Part shown: in pieces, positions 1-12,200 of the stretch
How positions within the stretch are numbered: position 1 is the first letter of the stretch
How the letters are laid out: each line of letters opens with the position of its first letter
Source of the DNA: Kappaphycus alvarezii
Lineage: Eukaryota; Rhodophyta; Florideophyceae; Gigartinales; Solieriaceae
Reading direction: 5' to 3'
Length of the DNA: 64,000 nucleotides
Assembly: GCA_002205965.3 (NCBI GenBank)
Contig: NADL03000096.1
Location: 62,001-126,000, forward strand
Program-made: the position numbers and the translations under genes
Notes under the pieces: model-generated
The model's input: only the letters and a program-made list of their open reading frames with translations
Told to the model about the DNA's origin: nothing
Databases searched by the model: none

Positions 1-700
1 GACCAGTTTCCACCTTGTGCAAAGTGTAAAAACCAGTCGTTGCTTTCACATATAGGTACAACGCGGCTGGAAGAGTCTCTGGCCGAAAGGCGCAAATCAA
101 TTGACCCGGCCATCTACTACAGCCCGGGATTCTCTTCGATCCTAACTTCCTCGAGGTAACTAAGTCTAACAGAAACCCGGTCCGCCTCCGCTTCTCCATA
201 GTAGTCAGCGCTGGCACCATCTCTTAATCGAGACTGAGCGATGGACCTTTACTGATTGCCGCTCCGCCGAACTTTTCGGCAAGATCTCGAAGTAAATCTA
301 GGTACCTATATAATTCCACGAGCCCAACAGTACAGGATCACTGATGTCGCGCAATAAACAGAAGTTCCCATCAAGATACTCTAGACCCTTAAAGTTCACA
401 CGGCAAGACCCTTCCGTCGTAAGGTCCAGAACAAATCAACTGCAACTTTATTATCCAAAGACAAAACATAAACGCATAATTATAAATCTCTAGAAGGTAT
501 GAATTCTCCAAAAGGCATTTTCGATTCATCCTTGCTAACCATGACAACCTGTAAGACTACAATAGTCACATAACTCTATGCTGTAGCTTATCGGATGAGG
601 CATCCAGACTAACATCACAGTAAACTCTTCCTTTAACACATATCAAAGAGAGGCCCTATGGATCTCGTTACGGGTCTTCCCTTCCGGTAGTCGAGGAGAG
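1..700. other. unassigned sequence with an open frame at the window edge
   Basis: The + strand is open from base 1 to a TAA near base 160. The roughly 52 residues begin DQFPPCAKCKN, so they contain a CxxC pair, but the frame is cut by the window edge and I do not recognise it. From about 160 to 700 all frames carry frequent stops. The stretch may be the 5' part of the copia relic that follows on the same strand, but no motif proves it. Confidence 0.3.
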
Positions 701-1460
701 ATCGCACTAAAACGTTCTGGACCAAGTCTTTTGTCACATCGATATGAAGAATTTATTCCTGCACGAAGAAATTATCGAGGCCGAAACCTATCCTTCATGG
801 AAGCGTTTCCCAGCATCTAAAGACAGCAACAAGAAATCAACTCTGTGTCCCAGATCCTCAAAAATATCCATAGCATGCCACAAGCCACGAAGATATTTGC
901 CGCCGGTATGCGTAAGAAATTTACCAGACATGGATACATGCAACTTTTCAAAGATCGCGGCCTCTACCACAAACGAATTGGGGGATAGTTCATCACCATG
1001 GCGGTCCTAATCGATGACTTTGCATTCATCGCCAACCCCGAGGAACTGTGCACTGAAAACCTGACAGCGCCACGATTGAAGTACGAAATAAAGGGTCTGG
1101 GGACGGCCACACACCTCATCGGCTGGTCCATATACCAAAGGCCTGAGTACAAGGAATCATAGTTCTGGTAGCCCCTCCTCTAGCAGTCATTTATGAGAGA
1201 GCTAAACATGATAACAATCAACACCCCCCATTTCCTACCTTTCAGGAGCAGACCTCTCAGATATCAAGCCCGAAGAGGACATGCTCGACACTGTAAGATA
1301 CCCGTACGCCAGAGCAGTGGGATCGCTTCGATACCTGGTCGACTCGGCGAGAATAGATCTGGGACACATCGCTGGCTTTCTCGCAAGTACCACTATCAAA
1401 CCATACCAGAGATGTTGAAACTCACTCAAGCACATTTTGCATTACATGAGACACAGTAAC
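700..1460 (+). mobile_element. Ty1/copia reverse transcriptase relic
   Basis: This is the RT domain of a Ty1/copia retrotransposon, normally the enzyme that copies element RNA into DNA. Three frames must be combined. Near 740 the frame reads HIDMKNLFLHEEI, matching copia RT motif A (D-V-K-x-A-F-L-x-G). From about 860 it reads MPQATKIF, then GYMQLFKDRGLY, a TAG stop at 986-988, and VLIDDFAFIANPEEL, where LIDD replaces the YVDD catalytic box. Next comes LKYEIKGLGTATHLIGW, the copia dLG block. A further frame at 1305-1415 gives YARAVGSLRYLVDSARIDLG, the block just before RNase H. No RNase H or LTR is visible. The stop and frame changes make it a dead fragment. The family call rests on motif order and is secure; which copia lineage it belongs to is unknown. 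Confidence 0.8.
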
Positions 1461-1880
1461 GGACAAGAGCAACTTTAAACAACTGGTTCTCGCACCATCC
1501 ATGACTATTCAGTTCTTTCTCCGCGCACTTTCTTTTCTTTTTCGACACAAAATTTAACATTCATTACACTCTTTTCTTTTTCTTTTTTCTCTTTTATGAG
1601 CGATTGTCTTCACGTTTTAGGTTGATTATTTTAGTCTTATCCTTTTATTTGATCTTATTCGCCCCTAAGAATCTTGTTCATAATCAATATTTTTACACAT
1701 GATTTTCACCATAAATTAACCTTTTTGAACGCGGTTTTCACTAAATCCCACTACAAGACCATTTTCCGCTTGCTTAGTTGATTCAGAGGGTCTATTAATC
1801 TGAACCTTTTTGCGCTTTTTAAACATGTCGCGCCCGCCTAAAATTTATCTTCTTCCCTATAAGAACAAAGATTCGGAAAC
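1461..1880. other. pyrimidine-rich intergenic stretch
   Basis: No coding motif is visible on either strand. The + strand has T/C-rich runs (for example 1530-1600), as is common upstream of fungal genes, and precedes acidic-family copy A. No convincing TATA box was found. Confidence 0.35.
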
Positions 1881-1892
1881 TCCCAGCCCTCC

Positions 1893-2460
1893 TTGACAGC
1901 CATCATGCACCGACTACCTCTTTCTTGCCCTATTTCGAAAACCCGTCACCCTCGCCCCATCATCGTCTCTCCTTTATTCCCTTCCTGCCAAACCGAAGTC
2001 AAGGGTTACTTCCTTCAAACCAAGAAACGTCTGACAGAGCTCGTTGCTCGTCACCTGGTTGAGATCGAAGAAAAGGAGCCAGTAGGGGGAGAAATCGGAT
2101 GAGGAGGATGGTAGGGGAGGGGAGTGCTTCGAGGAATGGGTGGCCCCCGAGCTGCTCTACGGGATGGAAGAAGATGTCGACGACGAGAACGGGGAGGAAT
2201 ATGAGGAATATAAAGAGCCTGTAGATGTCGATGGAGATGTCGAACTGGGCCATATTGGAGGGGAAGGAATGAACCGGTTGCACTATGTGGTCCCCACCAT
2301 GGACCCGGTTGGAGGGGATTCAGGTGGGCAGAATTCGTTGCAAGGAGGGGTAGGCAATTGTGAGCCATCCACGGGCGTGGGCCGTGACTACGTGGGTTCT
2401 TATGATGTCTTAAGGGAACAGCTAAGTTCACATCTAGAGGATGAAGATTTTGAGGAGTAG
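1893..2460 (+). pseudogene. small acidic-protein family, copy A (frameshifted)
   Basis: I do not recognise a function. The frame from ATG 1893 gives a basic/proline N-terminus, then a helical segment (LQTKKRLTELVARHLVEIEE). It must shift by one base near the G run at 2084-2089 to continue as EKSDEEDGRGGECFEEWVAPELLY and a long acidic tail ending LSSHLEDEDFEE at 2457. Copies B (40013) and C (43228) share the plan: helix with an RR/KK patch, FEEWVAPE box, Glu/Asp tract, and a final E-(L)-x-L-x-S-x-L motif. The 3' flank (GTATCTTTTGT, then CGTCCACA, 2478-2510) is also conserved, so the repeat unit extends past the ORF. The shift could be a mutation, a sequencing error in the G run, or a small intron. 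The conserved plan implies a real protein family; its role is unknown. Confidence 0.55.
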
Positions 2461-4420
2461 ATTCATTCAGATTCTTACGAGTATCTTTTGTCAAACTCCT
2501 TGCGTCCACATGAAGTATTTTCCTACTGACTCCTGCTTGCGGCCCGCCTTCGCTAGGTTACCACCTGCTTGCCTCCCACCTAGCTCCACTTGCGTTGCAA
2601 CTAAATATGGGCTTGAATGTGAGCTAATTACCCCAGCATGGTGCTATTGCTCAGTCTAGTCTGCCATTTTACGCAGAAGAAGGCATTGATTGCTCTGCGC
2701 TGTGCGTGACGCTGCCCTTGGAGGGACTGTTGGGTTGCGTTTTATGAGCCTCGCCTTCGACTGCTCTCCTGGCCAAAAGACGACAGAACGAACCGAAGAG
2801 CACCGAGGGCGCGCCCCTCACGCTACCATAGCTACCAGAGAGACGCGGAGCTAGATGATTTCGATTTCATCCCTCACACATCTTGGTGCTGAACGTTTAT
2901 TCGGCTGCCACATCGAGAAAATCTTGTACCGGACCGAGTCCCCGTTCTTCTTCAATTTTTACGTGAGGCTTATAGCTGGCCTGGTTAAGGTTATTGAAGA
3001 GGAGTGTACCATACTACTTGGCCGTCACATTCCCTTCTTCATTTGATGTCCCTCCGGGAAGAGCTGCGACGGGCCCTACCGCCTTGTGTTAAAAAAGTCT
3101 TCTGATGACCGAAGCGAATGCAGAGTAGTCCCCGAAAACTTCTAGTCTCTCCGGAACGTCTAGTGGTGGAGAGGCTCTGAAGTATACCTGGAAACCATTG
3201 AAGGGAAGGGAGAAGGTCACCCCATTTCCCTGTACACTCTATCGTTCCTGGGATATGAAGATAAGGTAGACAAAAGATCAAAGGGAACCAATTCGAATTT
3301 TGCAGTGGCGATCGGCTTGCTTCTTTCCTGTACATTCACGGGTATTATCAACAAAAGCCCGAACGTAAACTCTTCCTCGTCTCAACCCGAGTCCTTGCGC
3401 CCCACACGAATCCGCTCACTTCCAGTTCCACTCCTCTCAATCGCGTATCATTTATCGACCACACTAATGGTTGCATGCTATCACCTGCCTCAAAAGGCGG
3501 CCAAGAGCTCAGTGATCACAAGAAGGCTGTCAACTTGATCCATTATTTTAAGTCAACCATCTCCGGGAACAAGCAGAACCGTTCAGATGTAAGTCGCGTC
3601 TGGGATCTCCGGGACGACGAGAATAATTTACCCGTGAGGGACCTCGTGCTATAGCGCACTCTCCCGCTTAATCCACCGACCAGGAACCTACTCGGTCTGC
3701 ACTGAGGGGTGCATCTCCTAACCCTGACTGATTCTATCGTAATAAAACATTCCGACGCAATAAAACTCACCCTCTCTCGCACGCTAGATCCTTCCGAGGC
3801 TTTTTTCCTCTCATTCTGTTGTGACGCCTGTGTTCCTGCGAGGGTCGGGCGTCCTAATCTTACTCGATTTGCGATGTTATAAGACTACCACTATTCGGAG
3901 GCCATTCGTACATGCTACCTCGCATCTCAGTGGCGACACAAGAACTAATAAAAAGTTCGAAGCCATTGCGTTGTCTAATGACTCTGCTGGGCCCTCGCCT
4001 ATTATGTTGAGGTGCTCATTTCTTTCTTGATTCGTAATTTCTTCCTTTTATCACCTGAAATGTTCTTTTTTCCACATCTTCCCTTCTTTTAGTGTCTACT
4101 GTCACTTATAATCCTTCTTAAATTCTCTTCAGTCCAATTAAATGATCTCTCACCTTATGACAACGGAATGGCCTCCTCACTTGAATATAATTGCTGATAA
4201 CCTTGCTGTTCCACGACAAGAGCTTCTAGAGTGAGTGATCGGCCCCCTTCATTGCCCGCAGTAGAACTATTTGAACGCTATCTAACCCCTTCTCTAATTG
4301 AATGCTACACCGTGCGCAACCAGGACTTGTTCCCCAACAAATTTTTCCACCCTTTCCTTCGTCCGACTCTGCCCTTTTAACTTCTCTATCTTCTCCGCGT
4401 GTCTATCTAGGTCGGCTTGC
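2461..4420. other. unassigned moderately GC-rich segment
   Basis: After the conserved 3' flank of copy A, no motif is recognised. Some frames stay open for 50-75 codons, for example + strand 3506-3650 (reads SDHKKAVNLIHYFKSTISGN) and 2855-3046, but they are broken by stops and match no family I can name. Base composition is closer to the coding relics than to the AT-rich deserts, so old transposon coding sequence is plausible. Nothing else supported. Confidence 0.3.
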
Positions 4421-4422
4421 TT

Positions 4423-6100
4423 TTATCACTGTAATATGTATGTGCAACACTGTGAAGTCGCTACAAAATTAATTTTAAATAGGGTGACTAACTTCTGCGT
4501 GTTGCGGGGCACGACATATTACTGACGCCGCGCTTGTGGACCAAATAGCGTAGCTTAGTTTCTGGTATAAGCGTGTCTTCATCCCCCTCGTAGAACATCC
4601 GCTGCGCGATGCAACAGCTGCCGCGTATTTCTCTATGACCTTTGAAGACGTCTCAGAAGGTGATCCTAAAGAGTCAAAAACCAGCGGCACAAAATCCCAT
4701 CCTAATCTTGATCTTCCAGGCAGGACGTCGCCAGAAATTGCAGCCACTTTCGTGGCCAGGTCCCCCCTCTTTCGTTTGTCTGCTGCGTTGGCCACGGCTA
4801 GCGCTTTTCGTGCTCCCATTGACATATAGCACTCCTGGAATGGCGAGGATACGGTGATGTCGTAGGCCACTGGAAGAGGGGGCGGTGTGTTCAATGCATC
4901 GGATCGCGGGTGCACCAGAATATCTGCGGGTTGCGCATTCAGTCCGTAGAGTAGGTATTTGACCTCATACTGGACGCCGACTCCTGCTGCTTTAAACAGC
5001 TCTCTCCCAAGTACTCTCACAACTGCTGTGTGCCGGTTGGTCCACCCGAGACCTTTGTTACAAAGGTCTGCTGCATGGTCCCCTAAGAGATCCATGGGCC
5101 TGTGGCATTCAGCGCACTGCAGCGGTGCGGTGTCGGAATGACTCAGGTCTGAGTCATCCAAAATCTAATTACCGAGAACGGGAAGCCGGAACCTCAATGG
5201 TATATGCATATGTGCATGTATTCTCTGTTTTATTTCACCGTGTCGGAATTACAATGGGGCAACAAAACACCGGTAAGGGCCAGTCTATTCGTATTTTGTT
5301 GTCGTCTCACTTATCCGAACGGTCTAGTGTCGCTCTCACTGCGTCAGCAGTAATTAATCCGTACGGGTAAGTTAGAATCATTGTAGTGGCTCCCTTAGAC
5401 TCTTGTTCAAGTCGTTACCTATCGGTTAGTATTTAGTTTGACTCAGTAGGTCAACTTGTACCCGACTCGGGTACCGAAGCGGTAAATCAATTCATTCTAT
5501 TCAACATGCGGTGTCGTCAAACACGCGAACTCCTAGGTGACGGCGTAGCATCGCTATACACATCTCGTCGGACGTTCGGTTGACTACAGCGGGGTGTGCG
5601 GTGAGGTAGGCCCCTGCCTGCGTTTCCAAGTATGCATGAAGTCGAATTCTTCTCCGAATATCTGCTTCTGAATGCGATATGGGGTTTGGCAACCTCTTCT
5701 ATTCGTCGTCCTTCCAGAAGAACTTTGCTGCAGATTCGCACCAGGCTCGATACAGAATGTTTTATGTACTATCGGGCTTGGCTTCGAGGCTTGCCGCTGT
5801 CAAAGTTTCCGAAAGACTGCCATCATTAGTGACGGACACAGGGAGCCGTCGGACAAACTCCCGGAGGTGTGTATCCGCTTCAGCGTATCGGTGTTCAGTC
5901 TCACCACTGTCCTCAGGGCTCCGCAGCAGCTCGGCGTCAATTATACATCTATCTAGGTCATCAAACACCTCAATGAGATGATGGTGTTGTTGTGTCTCGC
6001 TGATCAAGACCCCCGTGCATAGTCGCTAGCGAGCGTCCTCTGTTTCACCCCGTACATTAAGCGGAACGGTGTGGGTTTTTGGGCGCAAAAGAAGTAATTG
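4423..6100 (-). mobile_element. LINE A, 3' part (RT thumb and C-terminal domain)
   Basis: This is the 3' part of a non-LTR retrotransposon ORF. Reading down the minus strand: a broken thumb region (6007-5762, then 5741-5517 in another frame), then AGAYLTAHPAVVNRTSDEM and LRRHLGVRVF, the usual lead-in to the zinc knuckle. After a 371-bp insertion the frame resumes with QCAECHRPMDLLGDHAADLC, a CxxC...GDHxxxxC knuckle. Then follow RPAD-like QPADILVHP, LPVAYDITVSSPF, the alanine/lysine helix and FVPLVFDSLGSPSE. The coding frame ends at 4475 in a short 3' UTR. Copies at 18027-18465 and 46530-47070 align down to the same terminus, a plus-strand TTATCACT near 4423, which marks the 3' end. The 5' end (endonuclease, RT palm) is absent, as expected of 5'-truncated LINE insertions. 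It is inactive as it stands. Confidence 0.85.
5126..5516. mobile_element. 371-bp insertion in LINE A with 10-bp target duplication
   Basis: The LINE coding frame is split exactly here. TGCGGTGTCG occurs at 5126-5135 and again at 5507-5516, and the LINE frame is continuous if one copy plus the 371 bp between them is removed. The insert (5136-5506) has no coding capacity. Its left end carries the near-perfect palindrome TGACTCAGGTCTGAGTCA at 5139-5156, and weak terminal complementarity (GAATGA versus TCATTC) lies near both ends. A 9-10 bp duplication fits Mutator-like (MULE) non-autonomous elements best, but no long terminal inverted repeat was seen, so the superfamily stays open. Confidence 0.75.
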
Positions 6101-6445
6101 GTGATTAAACTGATGGTTAAAGCTTCCGCTTAGCGGACCGGAGCTTCTGACCACGGTTTATATAGAGAGGCATTCAACGAGAGTGACGATGAATGGTAAT
6201 CAAACAATACTAAATTCAAAGGTGTTTTAGAAGAACGGCCCTAGGGGCGTAATACTACAAGTTTCCGAGAGTTCACCTAGCATATTACGGTGAGACTGAC
6301 AGTACTTCCCATCATGGAAGAGTTCCATTGATCCACTTGGCGAGATAGCTTAAGGCACTTGCTGATTGGTCTTGCCTGGAAACTATCTAGGAGTATGCTA
6401 GGTATCCATGATTGCTTCATCTAATTGACTCTGTGCTCTTGACAG
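6101..6445. other. no gene seen
   Basis: Short noncoding stretch upstream of LINE A on its strand. It may hold more decayed LINE sequence, but no motif is readable. Confidence 0.3.
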
Positions 6446-6535
6446 GTTGCGTCGGTGTCAAATTACAGTTCAATAGTTGCACTGATGTCTCCTTACAGTG
6501 CTCATGTTGCACTGGTGCCTCTCTACGGTGCTCGT
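6446..6535 (+). repeat. 30-bp tandem repeat, three units
   Basis: Three consecutive 30-bp units start at 6446, 6476 and 6506, each beginning GTTGC and containing a GGTGTC/GATGTC/GGTGCC core followed by TACAG or TACGG. Units 2 and 3 are most alike. The period is a multiple of three and one frame reads a Cys/Ser-rich repeat (CTDVSLQCSC, then CTGASLRCSC), but no start or family context supports a gene. Confidence 0.7.
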
Positions 6536-6609
6536 GCCGTTTGAGGGCTACTGGCGGGATATTGTGTAAAAAGGATACTACTGGGCATATTCATCACAGA
6601 CGGTGAGGA

Positions 6610-9230
6610 AACGAAATGCCTTTCTTGCGCTTTTGGTAACCGTATAAGAATATTAGTAATGCATTGGCCCATTCATAACCGTTCTGCACGACAAAACTTT
6701 TGATTGCATACCTTATAGTCCCCACCATCCTTTCAACCCTCCAATTCATCATTGACGTGTAGGTGGGGACGTGTTTCCAATCGATTCCATGACGTCACAT
6801 GAACTTTTGGACGGAGGCTGACATGAAGTCCGTGGTTTCGCCCGAAACTATCCTTCTAGGCGGCTCAAAAGGCATAAGATCTCCTATTTCGCTAAATTGA
6901 TGACAGTATCAGGCCAACATTCCATGTGGCCCACGCAATTGGTCAACCCATCATATGTCCGACCGAAATAAGACAAAACTTCCGTCCCGTTTTTGAGGTC
7001 TTAAAGGGGCCCTTGAGGTCAATCGAGGAAGTCTATAAACTCTGTGACAGAGACCCTGAGACTCTTGTGATACATCATCAGTCGTTGAACGAGCTGGAAT
7101 TTTTCTCACCCCTGTTAGTAATCCATCACATCTCAATAAACACCTGGCCGCCAAAAATTCTTCTTTATAAACTTCCTTGTTCATCCAACGTCCAAATAGC
7201 CTATATCACTGTGAAACGTAGAACGCCAATCCATCAATCCAACAGCGGAATAAGTTTTAAATACACAGCATGAACTTCTTCGCGTTGCGCGAAATCGCGG
7301 CTATCCTCTTTATGCCAGTATCCTTTACTTTCTCACCACCAAAGAAAAATGTAAAGCCCAGAAATTGCAGTTTCAAGCCGTCCAATTTTGGGTCGGACTT
7401 GCAAATCGTGGCCAAAAGCTCCTCTGTCACATTTTCGCCTTCCTGTAGACAGCCTTGGTGTTTCCTCGATAGTATATTCCCGTATTTTTCCCCAAACCCG
7501 AGGAATTCTTCACCTGTAAGTTTGACTCGACCATCAAATACATCGACCGCGCCCATCATTCATGAATTTCCTCCTTTATAAAAGCAGTCTGTAGTGATTT
7601 AGGATCTGAGTAAACAATAAATAGTTTAACAGAAAACAGATACACTCGAGACTTATCCAAGTCTAAGACCACTTCGAGGGCCTCGCATTCGCTTGTGGTG
7701 TAACTAGGTTCATGTTCCGTCATATTATGGGAAGCATACTAAACCTTTCGTAACTCCCATCTTCCTTCTTCTGTGCTCAAACGACCCTCAATGCTGCGGA
7801 TGAAGCATTGTTTTCAACTGTAAAGGGACTCAAAGTCCGGAAATGCGAGAGCAAAAGGCGACTTTAGCTTCTCCACAAGCTCTTTGAAAGCCTTTTTTAT
7901 ATTTTCGGTCCATCTGAAACCCTTCTTAACCGATAACGGAGTATGATAAACGTCAAAGCTTTCTGCAAAGCTCCTAACAAAGCGCCGGTAGTAGCCCGTT
8001 AGTCCGATAAATATCCTTAACTCAGTCACGTTCCTATGACAAGAAGCATCTATGATATACTTCACCTTCCCCGCCGTCCATCCTTATCCCTGTTTTGTTT
8101 ACAAAATTACCAAACACTGTAATCTCCGAGGGTATGAAGCCGCACTAAGCCGCCTTGATAGTAATATTTGCTTTCTTATTCCTCTCAAAAACCTTCTCGC
8201 AATGACGGAAGTGGTATTTCATGTTCTTTAAGAATATTGAACCCCCGTTGAAGTACATCATTGCGAATTTATATCCATATAAAATATCTTCCATCATCTT
8301 CTGGAATGACGAAGGTGCATTACTTAGTCCAAAAGTCAGCACTTCGAACGTTCCATAAGTTCATACGAATGTCTTCATCTCTTTGCATTCCTCGGACATC
8401 CGCATATGCAAGTAGCGCGTATAGAGATCGAGTTTAGTGAAGACCTTTGCCCCTAAAAGACCATCAAAGATTTCCTTGATCTTTGGCAAGGACCATCAAT
8501 TTGACTTAATGACTCTTTTGCGATGACGGTGATCAACCAGAAAGCAATTTCATCCATTCCTCTTGGACACAACGACCACAGGGAAGGACCAAGAGTGACT
8601 CGCAGGTGTAATGACTCCCGCTTGAAGTAGCTAGTCTATTTATTTTTCTTGACGATAGCATTGTTTCTCAGCGCTATGCAGTGGGCCCATAATTTGTAAG
8701 GGCCTCATCTGTCAGCTCTAATGATTGCACGATGAGGTCGGTGTTCTTGAGTGCCTTCACCTGGGACTCTTGACCCTTCTGTTCGAGATCCCTAATCTTG
8801 ATGGCGAGCAGCGAAGCAAGATATACTTCCTATCTCTCCTTAGAACTTTTTCTTTTTCTCTCATGTGCTTGATATCTAATTCTTATCTCTCCTTAAAACT
8901 GCTTTCTTCTTTTTTAATGGGCTTGATATCGAGCTCGTACAGTTCCTTGTTCAGAACTACCAATACCGATTCTTGATCGATATCGGACCCATCGTCACTG
9001 CTACTGGACTCAGAGGAGAGGGATTCGGCGAACAGCTCAGTCTACCTCTCCTATCGCGGACATAAACTAGTCACTCTCAGTGCCTTCCTTGATCACGGGA
9101 GGCTCACTAATCAGCGGCAGAGGCACTTTCCTTCCTCCGACGACGCTGGCGACCTGTTGGCGCCTATAGTAGAGAATTTCCTGTAGACAGAGTAGGGCTC
9201 CCAAAAATTGTATCGATGACATTGGGGCTA
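6610..9230 (-). mobile_element. decayed Ty3/gypsy retrotransposon (RT to integrase)
   Basis: The element runs down the minus strand. A serine/aspartate-rich leader (SSESSSSDDGSD, about 9010) precedes the RT. LLQAGVITPASHSWSFPVVV (about 8630-8575) is the first RT block. VFTKLDLYTRYLHMRMSEEC (about 8445-8385) is motif A. VLTFGLSNAPSSFQKMM (8342-8290) is the next block, followed by a degraded YxDD region. FIGLTGYYRRFV (8010-7975) and PDFESL (about 7825) mark the thumb/RNase H connection. Integrase sequence lies lower, with HVPTYTSMMNWRVERMVGTI at about 6775-6715, the block around the integrase glutamate. The order RT, RNase H, integrase defines Ty3/gypsy. In-frame stops (for example just before TYGTFEV near 8360) and frame changes kill it. 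No LTR pair was found. The coding frame on 7257-7559 between RNase H and integrase is not recognisable. Confidence 0.85.
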
Positions 9231-12200
9231 GCCTTTCTGTGCTTTTTTATTTTTATCAGTGGTAATTATTCTGTACTTAATTGGGCACTTAAGTAATTCA
9301 GCGTCTGAATATAAGTGGAATCACTCATGCATGTGTCATCCAATTCTACGAGAAGACGAATCTCCTGCCGAAAAGCCGACAATAGATTACCCTAGCAGCT
9401 TTTGGTCCTAATTATGCCTTTAAATATGTAAGTAAGAGTTATCTATAACCTCCTAAGGACCTTTTCGATGCTTTTGGCCACCAAAAGGTACCTGCAATAA
9501 GGGCGGTGCACGCTCCATCCAACTAGTTAACGTCTGAATCGTTTTTTTGAAGTAATGAAATGCAGATGAATTGAACAAAAACCTAGTCCTAAAAGATAGG
9601 TTTCCTTTTGGTGTGATTTCCAAGTTCAACATTTTCTGCGCCATTTTAATTCGTTGTCTTGTTGCTTCCTTTTCACACATTTCTCCACTTTTTCGAATCT
9701 ATCGGTTCCATTATAATGCATGGAAAACCCTTTCAGTCGATGCTTCATGTTAATTATACCAAAAAAGGGCTTTGATGACCTTCTACATCTTTATCAAAAA
9801 TAAAAGACAAATAGTACTATAATTCTCTCTCAAAAATCGGTTCATTACATGCCTTTTCCTCGAATTTTTTGGTCTCATGCCGAAAGTCAGTCAAATATCT
9901 ATTGCAATTTTATTAATTGAACCTGACTACCAATCACTGTCCAAAGAAACCAGACCATTTGAAATGACGAATATTTCATTAATGTATCAATATAATTTGT
10001 ACTTGTCTCTCTGTTAATTTTTCTCTTTTTTCATCTCTACTAGGTTGATGTGAATACTACGCAAGTACATCATTCAAGTAGCTACCTTCTCTTAAATTAA
10101 AGAATCGTGGATTTTTTAGTGTTTTCTGGTGTATTTAGAACCTTTTTTGCTGCAAACACTTTAATTTACTGTAAACCTAATTAAGCATTAAACCTGTAAA
10201 TTTACCGTTGAGACATCGAGAAGTTGAAGGATTCATTTTGGCAGTCCTGAATTATTTTTTGACCCAATCCAAAATGAATATCATCAGTAAGTAAGTTCAG
10301 AGGTAAATATTTTGCTTTAACACTAGATCCCTCACATCTCCCAAAAATGTACCCGTCTGACAACACATTTCACATATTGTATCATTTTTCAAAAAAAAGC
10401 GCCCTGAAATTTACTATTCCACTCATGCCTCCTACTCCCCTTCATTATATGAAGAAGTAAAAAATTGTGCGCAGCTAGGCAGTCACCTCACTGTAATTGA
10501 CTCTGCCTGGAACAGCTTAACATTAATGAAACATTTCATGGAATCTTATAAGATCAACCGCCAATGACTTCATTTAGTTTCATACATGCTGAGCACCAAT
10601 GGCTTCGTTGCGCTCTTTTAAGTGCTATTCTATTCTGCTTAATCGTTGAGAGGATTGATTTTCACCAGTTTCAGCAGGAAAGCTAAGGTTTACCTGTAGA
10701 AAGAAAAGCTAAAACATCTCTAGATGAGATGAGAGGCTCGTAATAGATCCGATCAAAAAATGGCCTACCCTTATTTATTTTGATGACCAAACCGCAGTAT
10801 AGGTAATAAGAGATAGTAGGCCCCAATACAAATGACTATGGTGGGCATAGCTCAATTTGAATGATCAAAATTGGTAGATCATAAAACTAAAATGCCGACG
10901 AATTGGTCTCTTAAGAACATTGAAAAGTATTTTGGAGAGAAAAAAGGGTGGGTATGGTCTGAATGAAAGATGCGCCCCGGAAATTTTTCGAGCTAAGATA
11001 ACGAAAAACATGCATTTTCCCCTTGAAAACTTTTTTAATACTACTGGAAATAATATTAAAACGAGAATTTAAAAAGGAGATATTGATTTATTAATTTTCT
11101 AAAACGAGTCGTAAGTCTACACGTGATCTGAAGTTTGGATGTTTTAGACCGCAAAAGTATGTCTATTACTGCACTTCTAATAGCTCACCCTTTTCTAAAG
11201 CCGATAAATCTTTCTATTACCACACATTTTCTCAAATGCTTCGCTTACGTCGAATTCAAAGGCCTTTTCTTTATCACAGGCTTCCTTCTGCGTATTGGAT
11301 CGCATACTATCTTTAAATGTCGCGGTAACTGAAATATAATTCCAAATTTTTGCTTGCCGCTTCATTTAGGCAATACCGGCGATATGTACAGTAATTCCAT
11401 AGCTGGGTCCATCAAACTAAGTAAAAAGTAACTTTTTGCTTCAGCAACATTTTGTATTCTCTCAACGACTTAGTGGGTCATTTCCACCCTCGGTTGTTCA
11501 AACGCAGACTTTTTATGCAAATTTATTTCATGACAGTACCTGATGATATGATTCAGAAAGCCCGTATTCAATTCTCTACTGCTATGTTTCCTACTTTTTC
11601 AATTCTGTAGTACATCTCATTCCTTTTTGAAATCCAATTGCGGTCACATTTTTCTTACCCTTTGCAGCTCAGCGAAATATTTTAATAAGCACTGGAAGAT
11701 TTCCTAACTAAAAGAAACAGCCTTCTTAATTAGCCTTTTTGTTAAACTTTGGTGAAAAAAAGCCTAATTCTACTCTAAATTGGTTGAGTAAATGATCAGG
11801 GTAAGGGATAATAGTATAGGACTCATAGATCTGATTTTGCTCGTCGTATCACAGCCTAACAAAAACTTCTTTCATAAATTCTTTCACGACAGTCAAAAGA
11901 CTAATCAAGCACTGAATTTTCAAGCTGTAATTCCAACGCATCTTATTTCTCTATTTTTATTCAAAACTGTAATGACTTAGAGACGATCTTATATATACTC
12001 TTATGTTGACTAAACACGTATATTCCTCTTATTGCTCCCGTTACAATATGTTTTCTAAATGAGACCTATTGAATTTTCAATTCAATGATAGGACTCTGAC
12101 GCAAAACTGTGGGGCATATTTTAAAATGTATCCAGCTTTTTTGGAGTGCTATTGATTAAAACCAAAAAATGCCAGCTGCAAAATATATATTTGTATTTGT

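Noticed and set aside
2141-2509. 152-residue minus-strand ORF over acidic-family copy A
   Set aside because: Antisense shadow of the acidic tract; the plus strand is conserved with copies B and C.
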